Assembly: GCA_025890175.1 (NCBI GenBank)
Contig: JANPYM010000011.1
Coordinates: 1,778,299-1,842,298, forward strand
Direction of reading: 5' to 3'
Length of the DNA stretch: 64,000 nucleotides
Source of the DNA: Ciborinia camelliae
Lineage: Eukaryota > Ascomycota > Leotiomycetes > Helotiales > Sclerotiniaceae
Part shown: positions 24,036 to 37,397 of the stretch, in pieces
Numbering within the stretch: position 1 is the stretch's first letter
How the letters are laid out: each line of letters starts with the position of its first letter
Position numbers and translations under genes: made by a program
Notes under the pieces: generated by a model
The model's database searches: none
The model's input: the letters and a program-made list of their open reading frames with translations, nothing else
What the model was told of the DNA's origin: nothing

Positions 24036-24977
24036 CTGCTAATTCTCTTTGTCTGTGGTTGTGTATTATTTTGAGTCAGTGATCATGTAATGTTTGAGAT
24101 ATTGTGCGGTGGTGGATAAACATTTTCGTAGATGTCTTGTGTGAATGGTGGTGCTTTTTTCTGTTTACGGGGCAACGTGCATCGCCAAAACTATTCGCCG
24201 TTCCGATGTTGATACAGTAATCTCAATTTCCACTTTGAAAATGCACATTTCAAGAGATTTAAATGTCAATAACTTCAAAGTTGTTATGATGCCGAGTATC
24301 ATGGAGTGATTGATTCAATTAGTGAATGACTGTAGTGACCATACTTTCAGAAATATCAATTGTAAACCACAAATGGAGGGTACTGGGTCATGCATTCAAG
24401 AGACCCATCGTCACCGCCTGGAATTTCAATACTCAGGTCGGCCTTGAACATTGAAAGATATCATGGGATTTGAACGGCTTGGATGATTTACAGAACATTG
24501 ATTGATCGTTTAGATTCGAGTTAAGAATCAAATACCATCATGGAGAATGCCCTCGTCGTTCTGTGAAAGCATATCATGTATGCACGGCAATGAACAGTAT
24601 GTCTGTAATGACAATATATGCCATTTGATTAATCTTAATTGCTTTGATATCAAATTATGTCATGGCACAGCTTTATCCAGAATCTCACCTAACGCCTCCT
24701 AAACCTACTACCAATTGATATTTCCAATTCCCATCGCAGATGCTATGCAGCCACCCAGGATGCACCTCAATTCCTGACACAACGCCGTAGAAGCAGGCAG
24801 GCAGCCGAATATAGCACCCATGACATATATATACATACATACCAGATGCATTGACCTCAATGGCATCCTTCTCAAAATCTCAACACTCGAAAACTAGACT
24901 CGAATGAAAAAAATAGTTGGGGGAATGAACAGGTAGGTTGTTTGCACTCATCCACTCGGTGTCCCTAGCGTCAGTTG
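24036..24977. other. Spacer between the coiled-coil and BRCT genes
   Basis: About 940 bp holding the promoter of the coiled-coil gene and the 3' end of the BRCT gene, both on the minus strand. AT-leaning, no recognised gene, RNA or repeat. Confidence 0.4.
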
Positions 24978-25908
24978 TTAATCCGCGTTTGCCGTATTCT
25001 TGAACATGCCATAAACGCTCCGCTGGCCTTTCGGGGCCAACTTAAGGTTCGAGAACCTCGTCTCGGGCAATCTTTTCCCAGCCTTAATGCTTTCTAGGAC
25101 CCTGTTTTTATCAGAACTATTAGGATAAATATGCAAACAGGGGATACCTGGGGGTCCATACCACTCTACACCGACATATTTAACTCCACAACCACCGATC
25201 CTTCGTATTTCTTTCTCCAACTTCCCCCCAGCTAAACCACCTCCAGCTCCACTCCCCACACCCTGTGAAGGTTTGCCCAAGATAACATGGGTGACTTGGC
25301 GTCTGCCCAGATGCATCGACATTCGTGCTCCATTCTCTGCCAGCAGTTGCTTGAGCTTGTGGTCCGAGACCATTGGATATGTACTCCCGTTGATGTAGAT
25401 GACCAGCTCATCAAAGATGCCTCTAGACTTCCGGGCCAGTTCCTCCTCATCCACTTTCGTTTCATCTTCGAGTCTCCGCATCTCCATCAATCGTTCTTCA
25501 GCGCTCATCGGTACTAAATGGGAAATACAAGCATTAGTAAGGTGTCTTTGGCAGTCACAGACAGGGAATTTGAAAGGGACAACAAAACATACAGCCCGGT
25601 CTCCCCACTAACATATCACTGACACTTTGTCTTGCCCTTGCCTTGAGCTCTTTTGGAATCAAGGCGTTCGCTTTCTCATCCCAGTCTTCAGATCCTGCCC
25701 CAACTTTGTCGGAGATCCTTTTGCCACCTGTACGGCCAGACTTGAACTGGTGGCCTAGCTTCATTGCCCGAGATTCCCTCCATCCTGTCGACCCACCCAT
25801 CTTATTCTCTGCCCGCTGATGCCCTGTCGCTGATGAATTCCAAGCATCGAAATGCGCCCCAAAGACTGGTTTCGCAGCCGAAGGTATTTGGTGTTTTGGG
25901 GGTGCCAT
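24978..25908 (-). CDS. BRCT-domain protein (REV1-type BRCT)
   Basis: Three exons on the minus strand, 25908-25593, 25513-25162 and 25101-24978, keep phase and give 263 residues. The N-terminal ~105 residues are basic and include FGAHFDAWNSSATGHQRAENKMGG and SGRTGGKRISDKVG-type stretches (quoted in parts). A BRCT domain spans about 130-232: GIFDELVIYINGSTYP, then a GARMSMHLGRRQVTHVILGK core, then the final tryptophan in YVGVEW with VLESIKAGKRLPE. This is the order seen in the single BRCT of Y-family polymerase REV1, and the domain usually binds phosphopeptides or DNA ends. The catalytic part of REV1 is absent, so this is a small separate protein with a likely DNA-damage role. The second intron is 60 nt, in frame and stopless; splicing it joins GVEW directly to VLESI, matching the BRCT pattern, whereas retention adds 20 residues. 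Confidence 0.8.
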
Positions 25909-27657
25909 GCTTGTATTCTCGTAATAGATTGTAAATCAGTTAAGATTCGCTAGTCTTGTACCCTTTCTGTAAAGTTTGCGAGTCCAGTAGTGGAAGAGTA
26001 AGAGATTCAGGGATCAAAAGAATCTATCCGGACAAAGAAATACCAGTAGTGGATTTCATACCGTATCGAGCATTCGTAGTCAAGGATATTCGTGCTGTAC
26101 AGTTCACGCAATCCAATCCAATCCAATCCACATATCCATCGTTAGACGCGAGGTGTGAGGAAAAAGCATAAGCAAAGGCACGCTCCAAACGCCAAATCAC
26201 GTGAAGCTAACCCATATCGGCATGCCGAGTCTCCCTCCCGATGACTTGACTTTCTAAAAAGTCCAAGAATCCAATCCAATCCAACCCAACCCAACCCAAC
26301 CCCCCTTTCAACAACAGATCATTCATTTCAAGAAAAAGCCATGTGTCACCAAAATTTCACACTCAAGAAAACTTATTCTCCGATATCCCCATCGAGAACT
26401 ACTTCGAAGTTTCGAACGGGTACGGATGATTGATGGATGGGTGACCACATCTTGTTTTGAAAATGAATAAAAATAATTAGTTGATGTGTATGTATCTGTT
26501 GTATGTATGGTGTTCATCAAAATTCAAGGTTGAGCGAGAATCAGTCATACCCTGGGAAGAAACATCCCCGATCATGCATATCAATCCGATGATTCTTTCA
26601 AATTTCAAATATCATCCGATACCTTCCAATTCTCTTTCTCCCAGCTCGAAATCCTTGGTTGGGCGGGCAAGAAACTCCCGGATATTTGTTTCGAATGAGA
26701 ATTTATCTCCTTCATTTGATCTTTTTTTGACCCCTTCTTCTTCCCCTTTCAAATCTTTTTCATTAAAGCATTTCTTGGTTACATGGAGGAGGGAGGGGAA
26801 GAAGCTAAGGAGGGCATAGCATAGGATATGCAAGCAGCAAGTACCCGTTCGCCTCGCCTCGCCTCGCAGAACAGTAGCCGGCTTGATGCACGATCGTTAC
26901 AGTACAGTACCTACTGTACTCTCCATGTAATATGAACCTGCAACTATGTCGTGCGTCTTTATTCATTCCATTCTTTGCGTAACTATCCTCAGATGGATGG
27001 CTGGTGCGTCTTTCAAAAAAGCCAGAATACGAAAACTATCCAATCGTGCATTTCCCAGTTCTGCAAGTTCCTATTTCCATTAGATGCAATCAAGTGAGTG
27101 GCGTGCGTAGTTGCTTTCTCACATGCCTTTTTTATCCTGCGTGCCGCGCCCTGCTCGTTCATTACTTACATATCTGTACTTCCATCTTGAATTTAACAGC
27201 CGTTTTCCGGTCATCAGCAAACATCATCTTACCTAGTACCTACCTCTATCGACAACACCCTGTTAATCTTCTACCGGTTGGATAGTGTAATCATATTTTG
27301 GATGAGCCGCTATTGAGGTTGTACCAACCTCCCAGTTCATTTAAGAAATCATGCGCGAGCAATATACATCAATCCTAGATTTGCATCTTTTGGGACACGA
27401 GGGTCGTACCAAATTAGGGATTGAGTCCGAGAGGTCGAAATTTGAGAAACTTTCCAACCATGTGAGGGTCACGAGAACATTTGGGATTGACATGGCGAGT
27501 CTGGACTGATGTATGTATGGTGCGGGTGGTTTTGAAGTTTAGGGACATGACATGGGAACGGATACTCCCGTTTTCGCGGGCATATATTTCAATCATCGCA
27601 GTAAGATGCAAGTACCAATCCTTCAACGTCCTTCCCATGTGAAGTTCTTGGTACTTA

Positions 27658-27678
27658 CATACGGAGTACCTCCGTATG
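27658..27678. repeat. Perfect 9-bp-arm palindrome around a TAC centre
   Basis: CATACGGAG and CTCCGTATG flank a three-base centre, so this 21-bp site could form a small cruciform or serve as a dyad binding site. The half-site TACGGAGT recurs in either orientation elsewhere in the desert, for example ACTCCGTAC near 35892. Confidence 0.6.
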
Positions 27679-30600
27679 GCTTTTGGTGGGGCCAGAGGGG
27701 TTATTCCCTGCGAGAATAAGCACGCACTAGGTCTTGGGGAATTACGAAATATTGATATCGTATTGAGGCTATATCTGATTTTGATTGTTTTGTTTGAGTG
27801 TGTCAGCAGCGTTGAGATTTGTATTTCTTGATTTGCAACCGATTCTCGGGTTCAATGTAGTTTCATAACTTGGTATAAAACTTTTGCTCTTCTCATTTCA
27901 GCCCTTGTCCATGGGATTTCAATTCATGGTGTCTAGATGCTGACAGACAAGCAAGTGTGGTGCTTCGATATCCAAAACGACCTTCCCAATTCCCGTAAGA
28001 TTTGGTTGCGTCGTTGTTGTTGGGCTAAAGTAGTGAGATAAGAAAATAGTTCTTCTAAGTCATCATCCATTCATCGGAATGAAGTTATTATTCAGTTTAT
28101 TCAATAGCTTCCGAATTCAACCCTTCAATTGGATCACCAGCTATCCATCAGTCATCGATAACGATACCATAATGAAAAACTCGCCATACTTTCCAAGGTT
28201 CGTTGTCGCTAAGGCGAGAACCCCTCATTCGCCTCTCAAATCTCAACCATAAAAAGGCGGTGTAGAAGACGCTAAGAGACGCCATCCACCTCATTGATCG
28301 CCCACCAAAGCTTGAACAAAAGAAAAAGAAAAGAAAAATTAAACGGCCTTTTCTCCGTCCCCGGCTAACGTTAGTACTGTACTCTGTTGAAATAATTTAA
28401 TTAATTTTGTTAATTCTCTCCATGGATTCTACACTAAACCCAGATCATTTTGTTAGTACTTGCGAGTACGCTTCAAGTTGCCCTTAGATGACGGATGTTC
28501 ATGGTCATTAGACTTTAGTTAGTTCTACCCATTCCGTTTCCTAAACCCTTGAGCTTTCAAATATCTTTAGACCAAATCAATCCAATACATCATCGCGATT
28601 CCAATATACCTCGAAGTTTCCCCGGAGGGTGATTCTGGCGTCTAGGGTTCAAGCTTCAATCTTATTCTCGCCAAGGATTTATACGCTCAGCGCGGTGCAG
28701 CAGCGTAGCCCCACCAGTAGTCTATTAAGTGAACCCCACCACTACGAGGGGAAGAAAAGAGCAAGGGAATAACACTGACAGCTTGAGAAGTCAGCATCAT
28801 TCAGCATCATTCAGCATCATCTAGCATCCATCTGAAATATTCGCTTCCCCCTCACACATGCTTCTCACATCTGTACAGCACAGCTGCAACCTTAAGGAAT
28901 TATGAAAATAGCTGCCGAATAATCCTCCTATTATGAAAGGCGGAGTACATAGACTATAGTACAATATTAGTCTATTCAATCCATCCATAACCAGCCATGC
29001 CACCTTCTCCCGATGCAGCTTATGTAATCCATCTATCCTCCTTCTCCTTCACCTCCTCCAATAAGCACCCCAGCATTCTTACCCCCTACACATCCTGCAC
29101 ACGCGGAAAACGGTCCGTCTTACACCAACTTCCCTACCCCTGCTTTCTGACTTCTTGGCCTGCATACTTGTCTTCATTACTCCAATCACTTACTCTCATT
29201 ATCTCGCTTCGGGATTGTCATTGCTCGATGTTGTGCGTTGCGTTGCGTTGCGTTTTTGCGTATCCACCATCCACATATCCACACACACATACGATGATTC
29301 CCAAAACGTGTCACCGAGTAGGAATTATTTCCATCTTCGGAATAGTGTGTTTTCGGCAATTTTTGGAAATACTAGTAATACTAGGTATAGAAGGAAAAGG
29401 CTAGGTAGTAAGTAACCTTAGTGATAGGATAGGATAGGATAGGATAGCACGAAAGGGGAAAAAAAGCTCGGTCAACGACGTGGTTGATGTTGATTGGGGT
29501 AACGTTGAGCAGACACGCAAAATTTCTACATGGAGGGTAGATACAACTTACGAGTCGGACTCTACGCAAATTTATTTATTATTGATCGACAGATATATGT
29601 CATTGAGGGGTTTTTCGATAAGCTGATATTAGATGGGATAGGATAGGATGGTTGAAGGGAACGAGGTCATGAAAAGAGAAGGGATAATGTAATGTAATGA
29701 AAATTGGATGGGAAATTGTTTAATTATCGACTTTCTTTCAAATTCATTCTCAATTGTTTTTAAAGATCATTAAATACCATGCAATACAATACCTAGGTAC
29801 CTATGTAGGTACATATCACATAGTCCCTTTAGTATTCCCACCAGATCTCCCCAATAATCATCCATACAGTAACACCATAAATCACTCGCCTCTTGCTCCC
29901 TCTCCTCTCACTTCCTCCTCTCCATCCCATTGGCCACGATGAAATCATGAAATCCCACCACGTCTCACATCTCTACTTTCTCAGTTCTCACCTCACGTCT
30001 CACTCTCATCTCATCCCCCAAGGTTCCCAACTCCGCGCTAGCTGCGCAGCCCAGCCTGTGAGAAGCCGCTGCGCATGATGCATGCACGCATTGCATGCAA
30101 GTATTAAGTTAAAACCCTTGTTCCTGTTTTTTTTTGTTCTCTAGATATAGCAAATTTAAGGCAAGGTAAAGTTACTAAGGTAAGGCAAGGTCCTCCAAGG
30201 TAGGTCCCGTATCTTAAAGTAAGGGCCACCAGAAAAACAACTACTCGTAGGCTGTAGCTCATGTCGCGATTCATAATATCTATCAATCTGCAGGGACGGT
30301 TGGAATCTTGAAGCTCTAATGACCGTATAAATCATGAGCATCGTGAGCACTCACTTGCTCACTCGTAGATTAAGCGGTGAGATTCACCAATTCATCAATT
30401 CAATTCACCAATTAGCCTGCCTAGTACCTACCCTAGGCCCTCCTCCCCAATTCTCCTCGCCTATCGAGAACGAAACATAAACATCCATGCCATACCAATG
30501 ATAACATAGCAGATACGTGGGTCACGTATTGCCAATGAAATATCAAGTGTGTAAGACATTAGAAAAGAGCGTGACTCGTAACTCTTGTTTCCTATGGAGC

Positions 30601-31619
30601 GAGTCTCGTCTGTGACGTTGAGGTAATAAATAGAATACCGGCATGGGAGGGAGTTGGTGATTTGTATTTCCTTCCAGGAATCGAATTGGGATGGATGGGG
30701 AATCTCCGTAGATGGATTCGTGCGATATTTTCTCTTCTCTGAAAAGTTCCCAAGTTTTCATACACATGAAAATATGATACCGTACGATACATACGAGAGA
30801 AATATACCACTCTACGGATATCCCAAATCCTATTTCGAAACCCTCAGTCCCTCTTCCCTCTTTATGCACTTACATATATGTACCTACCTACAAACTAAAG
30901 TCTCCCACTGAGCACGCACTCACTAATGCAGACATCTACATCTGCATCTACATCTAACACTCTATTTAAGCTTTCTCTCCATCCTTCAATCCCCCATTCT
31001 TCCCATCGCCTCCTCCTCTCCATCTCCCCTTCCAATTCATTCCCATTCCCATTCCCATTCCCATTTTCATCCATCTCACATATTCCGATACGGTACCTCT
31101 TACCAGCCTAGCAGCACATCGCACATCGCACATCACCCACCTAGCAGTAGATCACGATCACGATTCACATCACATCACCTAGCATCACATCACATCACAT
31201 CACATCGCATAGCCTCGCCTCGCCTCGCCTCGCATCGCATGACAAGGCATGGGCATCATTAGCATGGGAAGGTCTCGGAGAGCCGCATGAGCCAACAACC
31301 ACCAGCGACTGTATGTAACCAAACTGCTGTATGTAGTCTGTATGTAGTCTGTAGAACCTTTGGAAGAAGAGAAGTGGGTGGGCAGGAAAGAAAGAAGAAG
31401 AAAAAGAAGAAGAGATGATCTCCTTTGCCTTGCTTCCGTGAATCGGCGGGGGAATGCTGGGTTGGGTTGGGCTAGGTTAGAGTGGGTTGCGTGGGTTGGT
31501 AGGTAGGTATTGTATAGGTAGGTGGTGGATGGATGGTTGGTTGGTTGGATAGATGGATTGCAGATTCATGATTCAAGATCGATGGGATATTATATTTGTA
31601 CGGGAGAGTAGGTAGGTAT

Positions 31620-31692
31620 GTACATACATACATATACTACCTACTTTCCATACCTACATACATACCTACCTACATACATACATACATACATA
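31620..31692. repeat. TACATACA/TACCTACA tetranucleotide repeat
   Basis: Imperfect ACAT and ACCT tetranucleotides cover about 70 bp; similar shorter runs recur many times between 30 and 44 kb. Confidence 0.75.
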
Positions 31693-32829
31693 CACACTTA
31701 CGAGGCTCGCTCCAAAAAACCATCAGTAGGTAGGTACCTAATCAAAGTATAAAACCCCCAAACCCCGAGTTGAAACTTGAAACTTGAAACTTGAAACTTG
31801 AGTGAGATAGATCTGGATTCTGGATGGATATTTATGACACGCATGCATGTGTGATGACGCAAGATTTCGATTTCAATTGCTGAACGGGTCAAGATAATGA
31901 AGGGTTTTGGAAACGAGATTATAGAATAGATGAGAGACGAGAGGCCAGATCCTGTCTTCTTTTCACAAACCATTGATAATCTGATTTGAAGCCCAAAGGA
32001 TCCAGCATCGCCACAATAGCCATTGTTATGATGATGAAAGTGTGATATCATGTGTCGGGATGAACCCAAAAATATTATCCATAATACCCAATCAAAAAAT
32101 ATGCGGTCCTCCTCTCGTAGTAAGGAGTAACGAACGGACCGGTATCCATCCATCCTCTCTTTCATTCATGCAGTGCGAGGTATTTTGGCATCTTGCACCG
32201 TTCCTTGCGTCGGGGGTGGGCGGAAGGGCTGTGTGGGAAGGGAATGGAATGGAATGGGGAAAAAGAGGTGAGTGTGTGATACAAGAATCATCCTTGTGCG
32301 ACGACCTGAATCAATATTTTTTTCTACGTACAGGACAGTCGGTATCGGATTCGGCTGGCTGGCTGGCTTGAGTCTTTTGACGAGTTCTCGAGGCAGACAG
32401 GACAGGTAGGACAGACAAAGGGAAGGGAAAAGGAGGGAGGTCCATTGGATTCGACTCGACTCGACTCGACTCGACTCTTTCGAGGGCCGAGGCGGACTGG
32501 AATGGATAGCATGGCGTACACTCAGCACTGTAATAAATGTGATGTTGGCAGGATGGCTGACCTAACCTAACTAACCTACCCTACCCTACCCTACCCTAAT
32601 CTAACCTAACCCAATCTTTCTATTCTATTTCAGATCCCTTCCCTTCCCATCCATATGCACCAGCCAGTCTCCATCGACCACGATTCTCGAGGGCGAGACT
32701 CAGACCAGCCGACTCAGACGAGGCCATTCAGTAGGTAGGTAGGTAGGTAGGTAGGGCAGTATTATTCCATGGGTCATCAGTCACGAGTTCGAAAATGGGA
32801 AAATGTGATACAGGATTGGGATGGGATTA

Positions 32830-33280
32830 GAGGGATTTAGCAAAATTTCTTAGATTTTCTAAGTTAGTTAACTCTAGTAGCCCCCAAATAGGTATAGATT
32901 TTCGAAGCTAAATTTAAATAGGCATAGCTTTCAAAAATTTAAATTTTAACCAAAAATCCAAACTTTAAATTAAACCCTTTTGGGAAAATAGTCTATCTAT
33001 TTAGGAAATAACAACATAAAAAATGGCCTTGATAAATTATCAAGATCGTTTTTTTATGTTACTATCTTTTATGGATTCAATTAACTTTTGCAATTCTTAT
33101 GAAAATTATGAAAAAAGCAATAATGCGTAATGCTAAAACTAAGCGAAATTTAATTGGATCTTGATTATTAATCGATTTCAAAAGCTTTGAATGGTCAGTT
33201 CGATCCACAAAATCTCTACAAAATCCATTTTAGGCATAGCTAGCAATTTAAGAAACTTAAGAAATTTTGCTAAAGACCTT
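32830..33280 (+). mobile_element. 451-bp non-autonomous TIR element (MITE), copy 1, RIP-like mutations
   Basis: Bounded by TA dinucleotides (32828-32829 and 33281-33282), which look like a TA target-site duplication. The termini are inverted repeats beginning GAGGGATTTAGCAAAATTTC on the left and, read inward from the right, a close match with the core TTTAGCAAAATTTCTTA. It has no coding capacity. A near-identical copy of exactly the same length lies inverted at 39175-39625. Compared with that copy, this one carries about 30 differences, almost all G:C to A:T transitions on both strands and mostly in the left two-thirds. TA duplications point to a Tc1/mariner-type transposase acting in trans. 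The central hairpin seen in the other copy is degraded here. Confidence 0.85.
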
Positions 33281-36200
33281 TATTTGAGACAGAAAACCAG
33301 TTGGACGAGTTAAACGATTACTGGAAGGAAGCACCCCCCACTGTGGTTTGATATGTATGGATGATGTATGTATTGTAGTTAGTGATGTAGTGAGTGGGAT
33401 GGATTGTTTTTTTTATTTTACATATAGTAATGGGATTGTAGATGGATGGCAGATGGGAATCGATAGACCAGCCGATCGGACCTTATATTGAATTGAGTGG
33501 TTTTAATTCAAGGACCTTGGGAGCCAAAGGTTATTGATTGATTGATTATTGTTGGATTGGAGAATATTACAGTATCATGATTCATGATTCATGATGGAGT
33601 CTGGATATTATTTTCTTGGATAGGATGGATGGCTTTCGGATGGGCAATTTATTCTGATTGCGAAAGAGGATCTAGAATCTGACCTGCAAGTTGCAAGTTG
33701 CAACTTTGCCACCCTGGCTTTCGCATGTCGGTACATGGGTTGTGGGTTGGAAAAACATCATTACATACATACCTACCTACAGTACATACATACATACATA
33801 ACACACGGATACTGCATTTGGATATACTTAATCCCTTGTTCGAAAGGGTTTCCCCAACGTATTGATAGATTGATAGATAGATAGATAGGTAGGGAGATAG
33901 ATTCCATTTAGAGCATGCAGCGAACGAACACCATTCATTGATTGATTCATTTATTAATTGATTGGATGAATCTTTCCCAATGGGATCTGATCTCTTCAAT
34001 CCATATTCGTTCGTTCATGAAGAAGAAGAAGAAGAAAAAGAAGAAAAGGAAAAGAATGCTTCTATGCGTATAACCAGAGTCTGTCTCTTCCCATCTTTCC
34101 CACCTATCTTTCGCAGTACATACGTACTACATACTACATACTCCATACATATCTTCCATAGCAGAACCGTATCTAACAAAGCGTAAAGAATCTCTCTCTC
34201 ATGAGACTCATGGCATGGCATGGGAGACGTAAAGAGGATGGATGGATGTATGTACGGTATCGGAGCCCTGCGTTCAACATGCTTGTAAGTTGTAAGTTGG
34301 TTGTAACTTGTCTTGTCGGTCTTGTATTATTGAAGCCTGTCTGTCATGACTTCGGACAGCATGTGTGGGGGCCCCATAATATAATATAGCGTGTCATTTG
34401 TAAAGTAAAATAAGTAGGAGACTAGTAGATAGTGATAGGTAGGTAGGGATGGATAAGGCCACCTCTAGTGCGATCCCTCTCCGTATCATCGTATCATTCA
34501 TCGCAAAGATCACTCGTTTTTGTTCTTGACACCGATGGGTCACGGGTGAATCAATCATGAATCACGAAGAAAATCGCGAATCATAACCGTTTGAATCCAA
34601 CTTCCATGACCCGTCCTGCTTCCGGAATCAGGAATCAGGAATCTGGAGGGATGAGCTGTCTGTCTGTCTATCGATCGGTCGGTTGATTTCTCTCAACCTT
34701 GCGCGCGGCTGGCCTTGGAACTGGAAGATGCGCACGCCATTCTTTATTCTACAACTAACTACCTTACAAGTGGCATGGCTGGCATACATACATACATACA
34801 TACATGATCCATCCCATCCCATGCCACCCCATGCCATGCCATCTCATCCCATCTCCAATTGCCCGTTTCGGTCTCCCATGGTGTTACATTACGTTTGGGG
34901 AATCCGGATGTTCCTCCCCATCCCATCCCATCCCTGTATGTGACAATGACAACAATGTGATGTGAGTGAAGTGAATAAATGAAAAATCATGTCGCCGTAA
35001 TCCATGTGGCATTCTTACTTTGTGATTAATAATTATAGGTAGCCCGTATCGTATCGGCATGGTTGAAGAAATATGTAATGTACGATAGATAGACCGTAGG
35101 TACGTACTAGTGAGTGGTCCAAACCAACCAACCAACCATCCGATACCTACCTACCTAGGTATCTCGGTCTCTCGGTAGAGTCGGTACTGATGAAGGGGTA
35201 CATACAACACAGAATCCAGATCCTCACAACTCTTTTAAAAAAAAAAAAAATTAAAAAAAGAAACGGCCGCTTTAAGATACCAGGCTTCGTTCTCGATGGT
35301 TTTTTTTCTTTCTCATTATTATTCTTGAGACTGACTTTCCTTGACACGTATAGTTCGGGATAGGAAAACAGGTTGGCGGTCCGGGAAAAAAAGTGCCAAG
35401 AATACTAGGTATGATAGATACGTGGATGGTGCAAAAGTGGGAGCCCCGGAGGAGCAATTGATACCTACCTAGGTAGGTACCGTAATGATTAATCAAAGCG
35501 GCTTTAGAAATTCGAATGTGCAATTATTAGTAAGTAGACGGACGAGATGTACTCTGACTGGCTGGGCTGGGCTGGGCTGGACTGGGCTGGATAGAACGGC
35601 TCTCCTCTCTCCAATTCCCAATTGTCCATACCTAGGTACCTAATAATGAATAGCCAGCCAGGTTATCAAAAAGAAAGGAAAAAACACGTCCGAGATGTTC
35701 AAGTGATTAATTTGTCATTCGGCGGTTTCTTTCTTTCGCCATGAAGTTTTGGTTTTGGGTGGACGGGTATGAGATTTTGAATACCTAGATATCTACCTAC
35801 TTACCTAGGTAGGTACCGAATAATCAATATCAAACTCCGCACGGTACAAGTTACATACATCCATCCATACAACCTGTGAATCTTTTTAATACTCCGTACA
35901 TACATACATAATCACCTTACGTGACAAGTTACAGCACTATAGATAGCACTGTAGCACTGGAACAAACAATAATGAACCGCCATCCTCTCTCCCTCTCAGT
36001 CTCTACGGTAGGGTATGGAGTGAAAAGCCCCACCATCTACCCGGTTGGAAATCCTTGAGATCATTCATGGATAGTATATATGAATAATGGATGTACAGTA
36101 AAAAAAAAGGATATTTGAACCTTTAAACCTTTAAGCCGCCCTGCTTCCTGAAGAAAGAATACTACTGTACTACAACAGTAACCAACTTAACTAGGTATAC

Positions 36201-37035
36201 GCCACAAGTAACAAGTTCAATCATTTAAATGATCCGGAGCCGGACCGCCGAGGTCTAGAGTCTAGAGTCCTTAGGTATCATTGATATCGAAGTTCTCCCG
36301 TACCGTACATACGTCCATACGTACGTACCTAACTTTTCTTTCTTTCGGTCCCTGGCACCCTGTTTCGTGTTCAGTCACTTTGGTAGTCGTGTTCTAGCGG
36401 GCAAATAATTAATAAAGTTAAGCTAAGAAAAGTAAACTTAAGCTAAGAAAAGGGAAAAATATATCCCCATCCCACGATTCGAGACCGATACATGCGTGAG
36501 ATAGATGGACAGAAAAATGGAATTTCCGGCGTGATGAATAGATTGGTAGATAGATAGGTAGGTAGCGTTCCAGTTAGCCTAGCCTAGCCTAGCCATTTTT
36601 TATAGTCCTGTAGTATAGTACAAGACGGTATACCTAGGTAAATGAAGGGACGCTCCGAAAACCTTGGAAACGATTAAAAAAAAAAAAGAAACTTCAGCCC
36701 CCTCTTCCCTGTGGATTATCTAGTATTGGATATTTTGTTAAGGATGGATGGATGAATATCTAATCCAGAAAATCAAAATCAAAATCAAAATCAAAAGATG
36801 GAATCGAGGTACGCACGCAGAGTAGCTACAGTGCTGTACAGTCCAGTCTACAGGACAATATTTTACGGAAGACGGAAGACGGAAGATTTAGTGAACCGTA
36901 CCTAGGTACCTACAGTGCATCGCAACAACGTGAACGCAACAGGAAGAGAGAGAGAGAGAGAGAGATACTGTACCATCTACACATATAGGGATGAACAAAT
37001 GAACAAATGAACGACGTGGAGGAGATAGATAGATA

Positions 37036-37397
37036 CAGCAAAACCTCTCTATAAGGATGTTTTTTTTAGCGCCAAATATAAGGATATAGAGAGGTATTCT
37101 TTTATAGAGTTCCGACTAATTCCGATAGGGTAGCATTTTGGATTAAATTTAATTTCGATCGAGTATAAATTTAGTATAATTTTTATAAATATTTTATATT
37201 TAAAAAAATATTCTTATATAAAAGATTATAATAAACTAAATTTCAATTTTGAGATCTTTAATTACGAAAGATAATCCTTATAGAAAGAATATAAGGATAT
37301 AAGCATTTTCTATATCTAAAATCCAACGGGATCCAAAATTTAATCCTAATAGAGAGGTTATCCTTATATAGAGGATCCTTATAGAAAGGTTTTGCTG
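37036..37397. mobile_element. 362-bp TIR element with pogo/Fot1-like ends (MITE)
   Basis: Starts CAGCAAAACCTCTCTATAAG and ends with the inverted counterpart, 23 bp with one mismatch. It is flanked on each side by TA (37034-37035 and 37398-37399). The interior is very AT-rich with no coding capacity and carries further short sub-terminal copies of the AGAGAGGT and TAAGGAT motifs in both orientations. The CAG(C/T)AAAACCTCTATA-like termini and TA duplication are those expected of the pogo/Fot1 branch of Tc1/mariner. It is unrelated in sequence to the 451-bp elements on either side. Confidence 0.8.
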
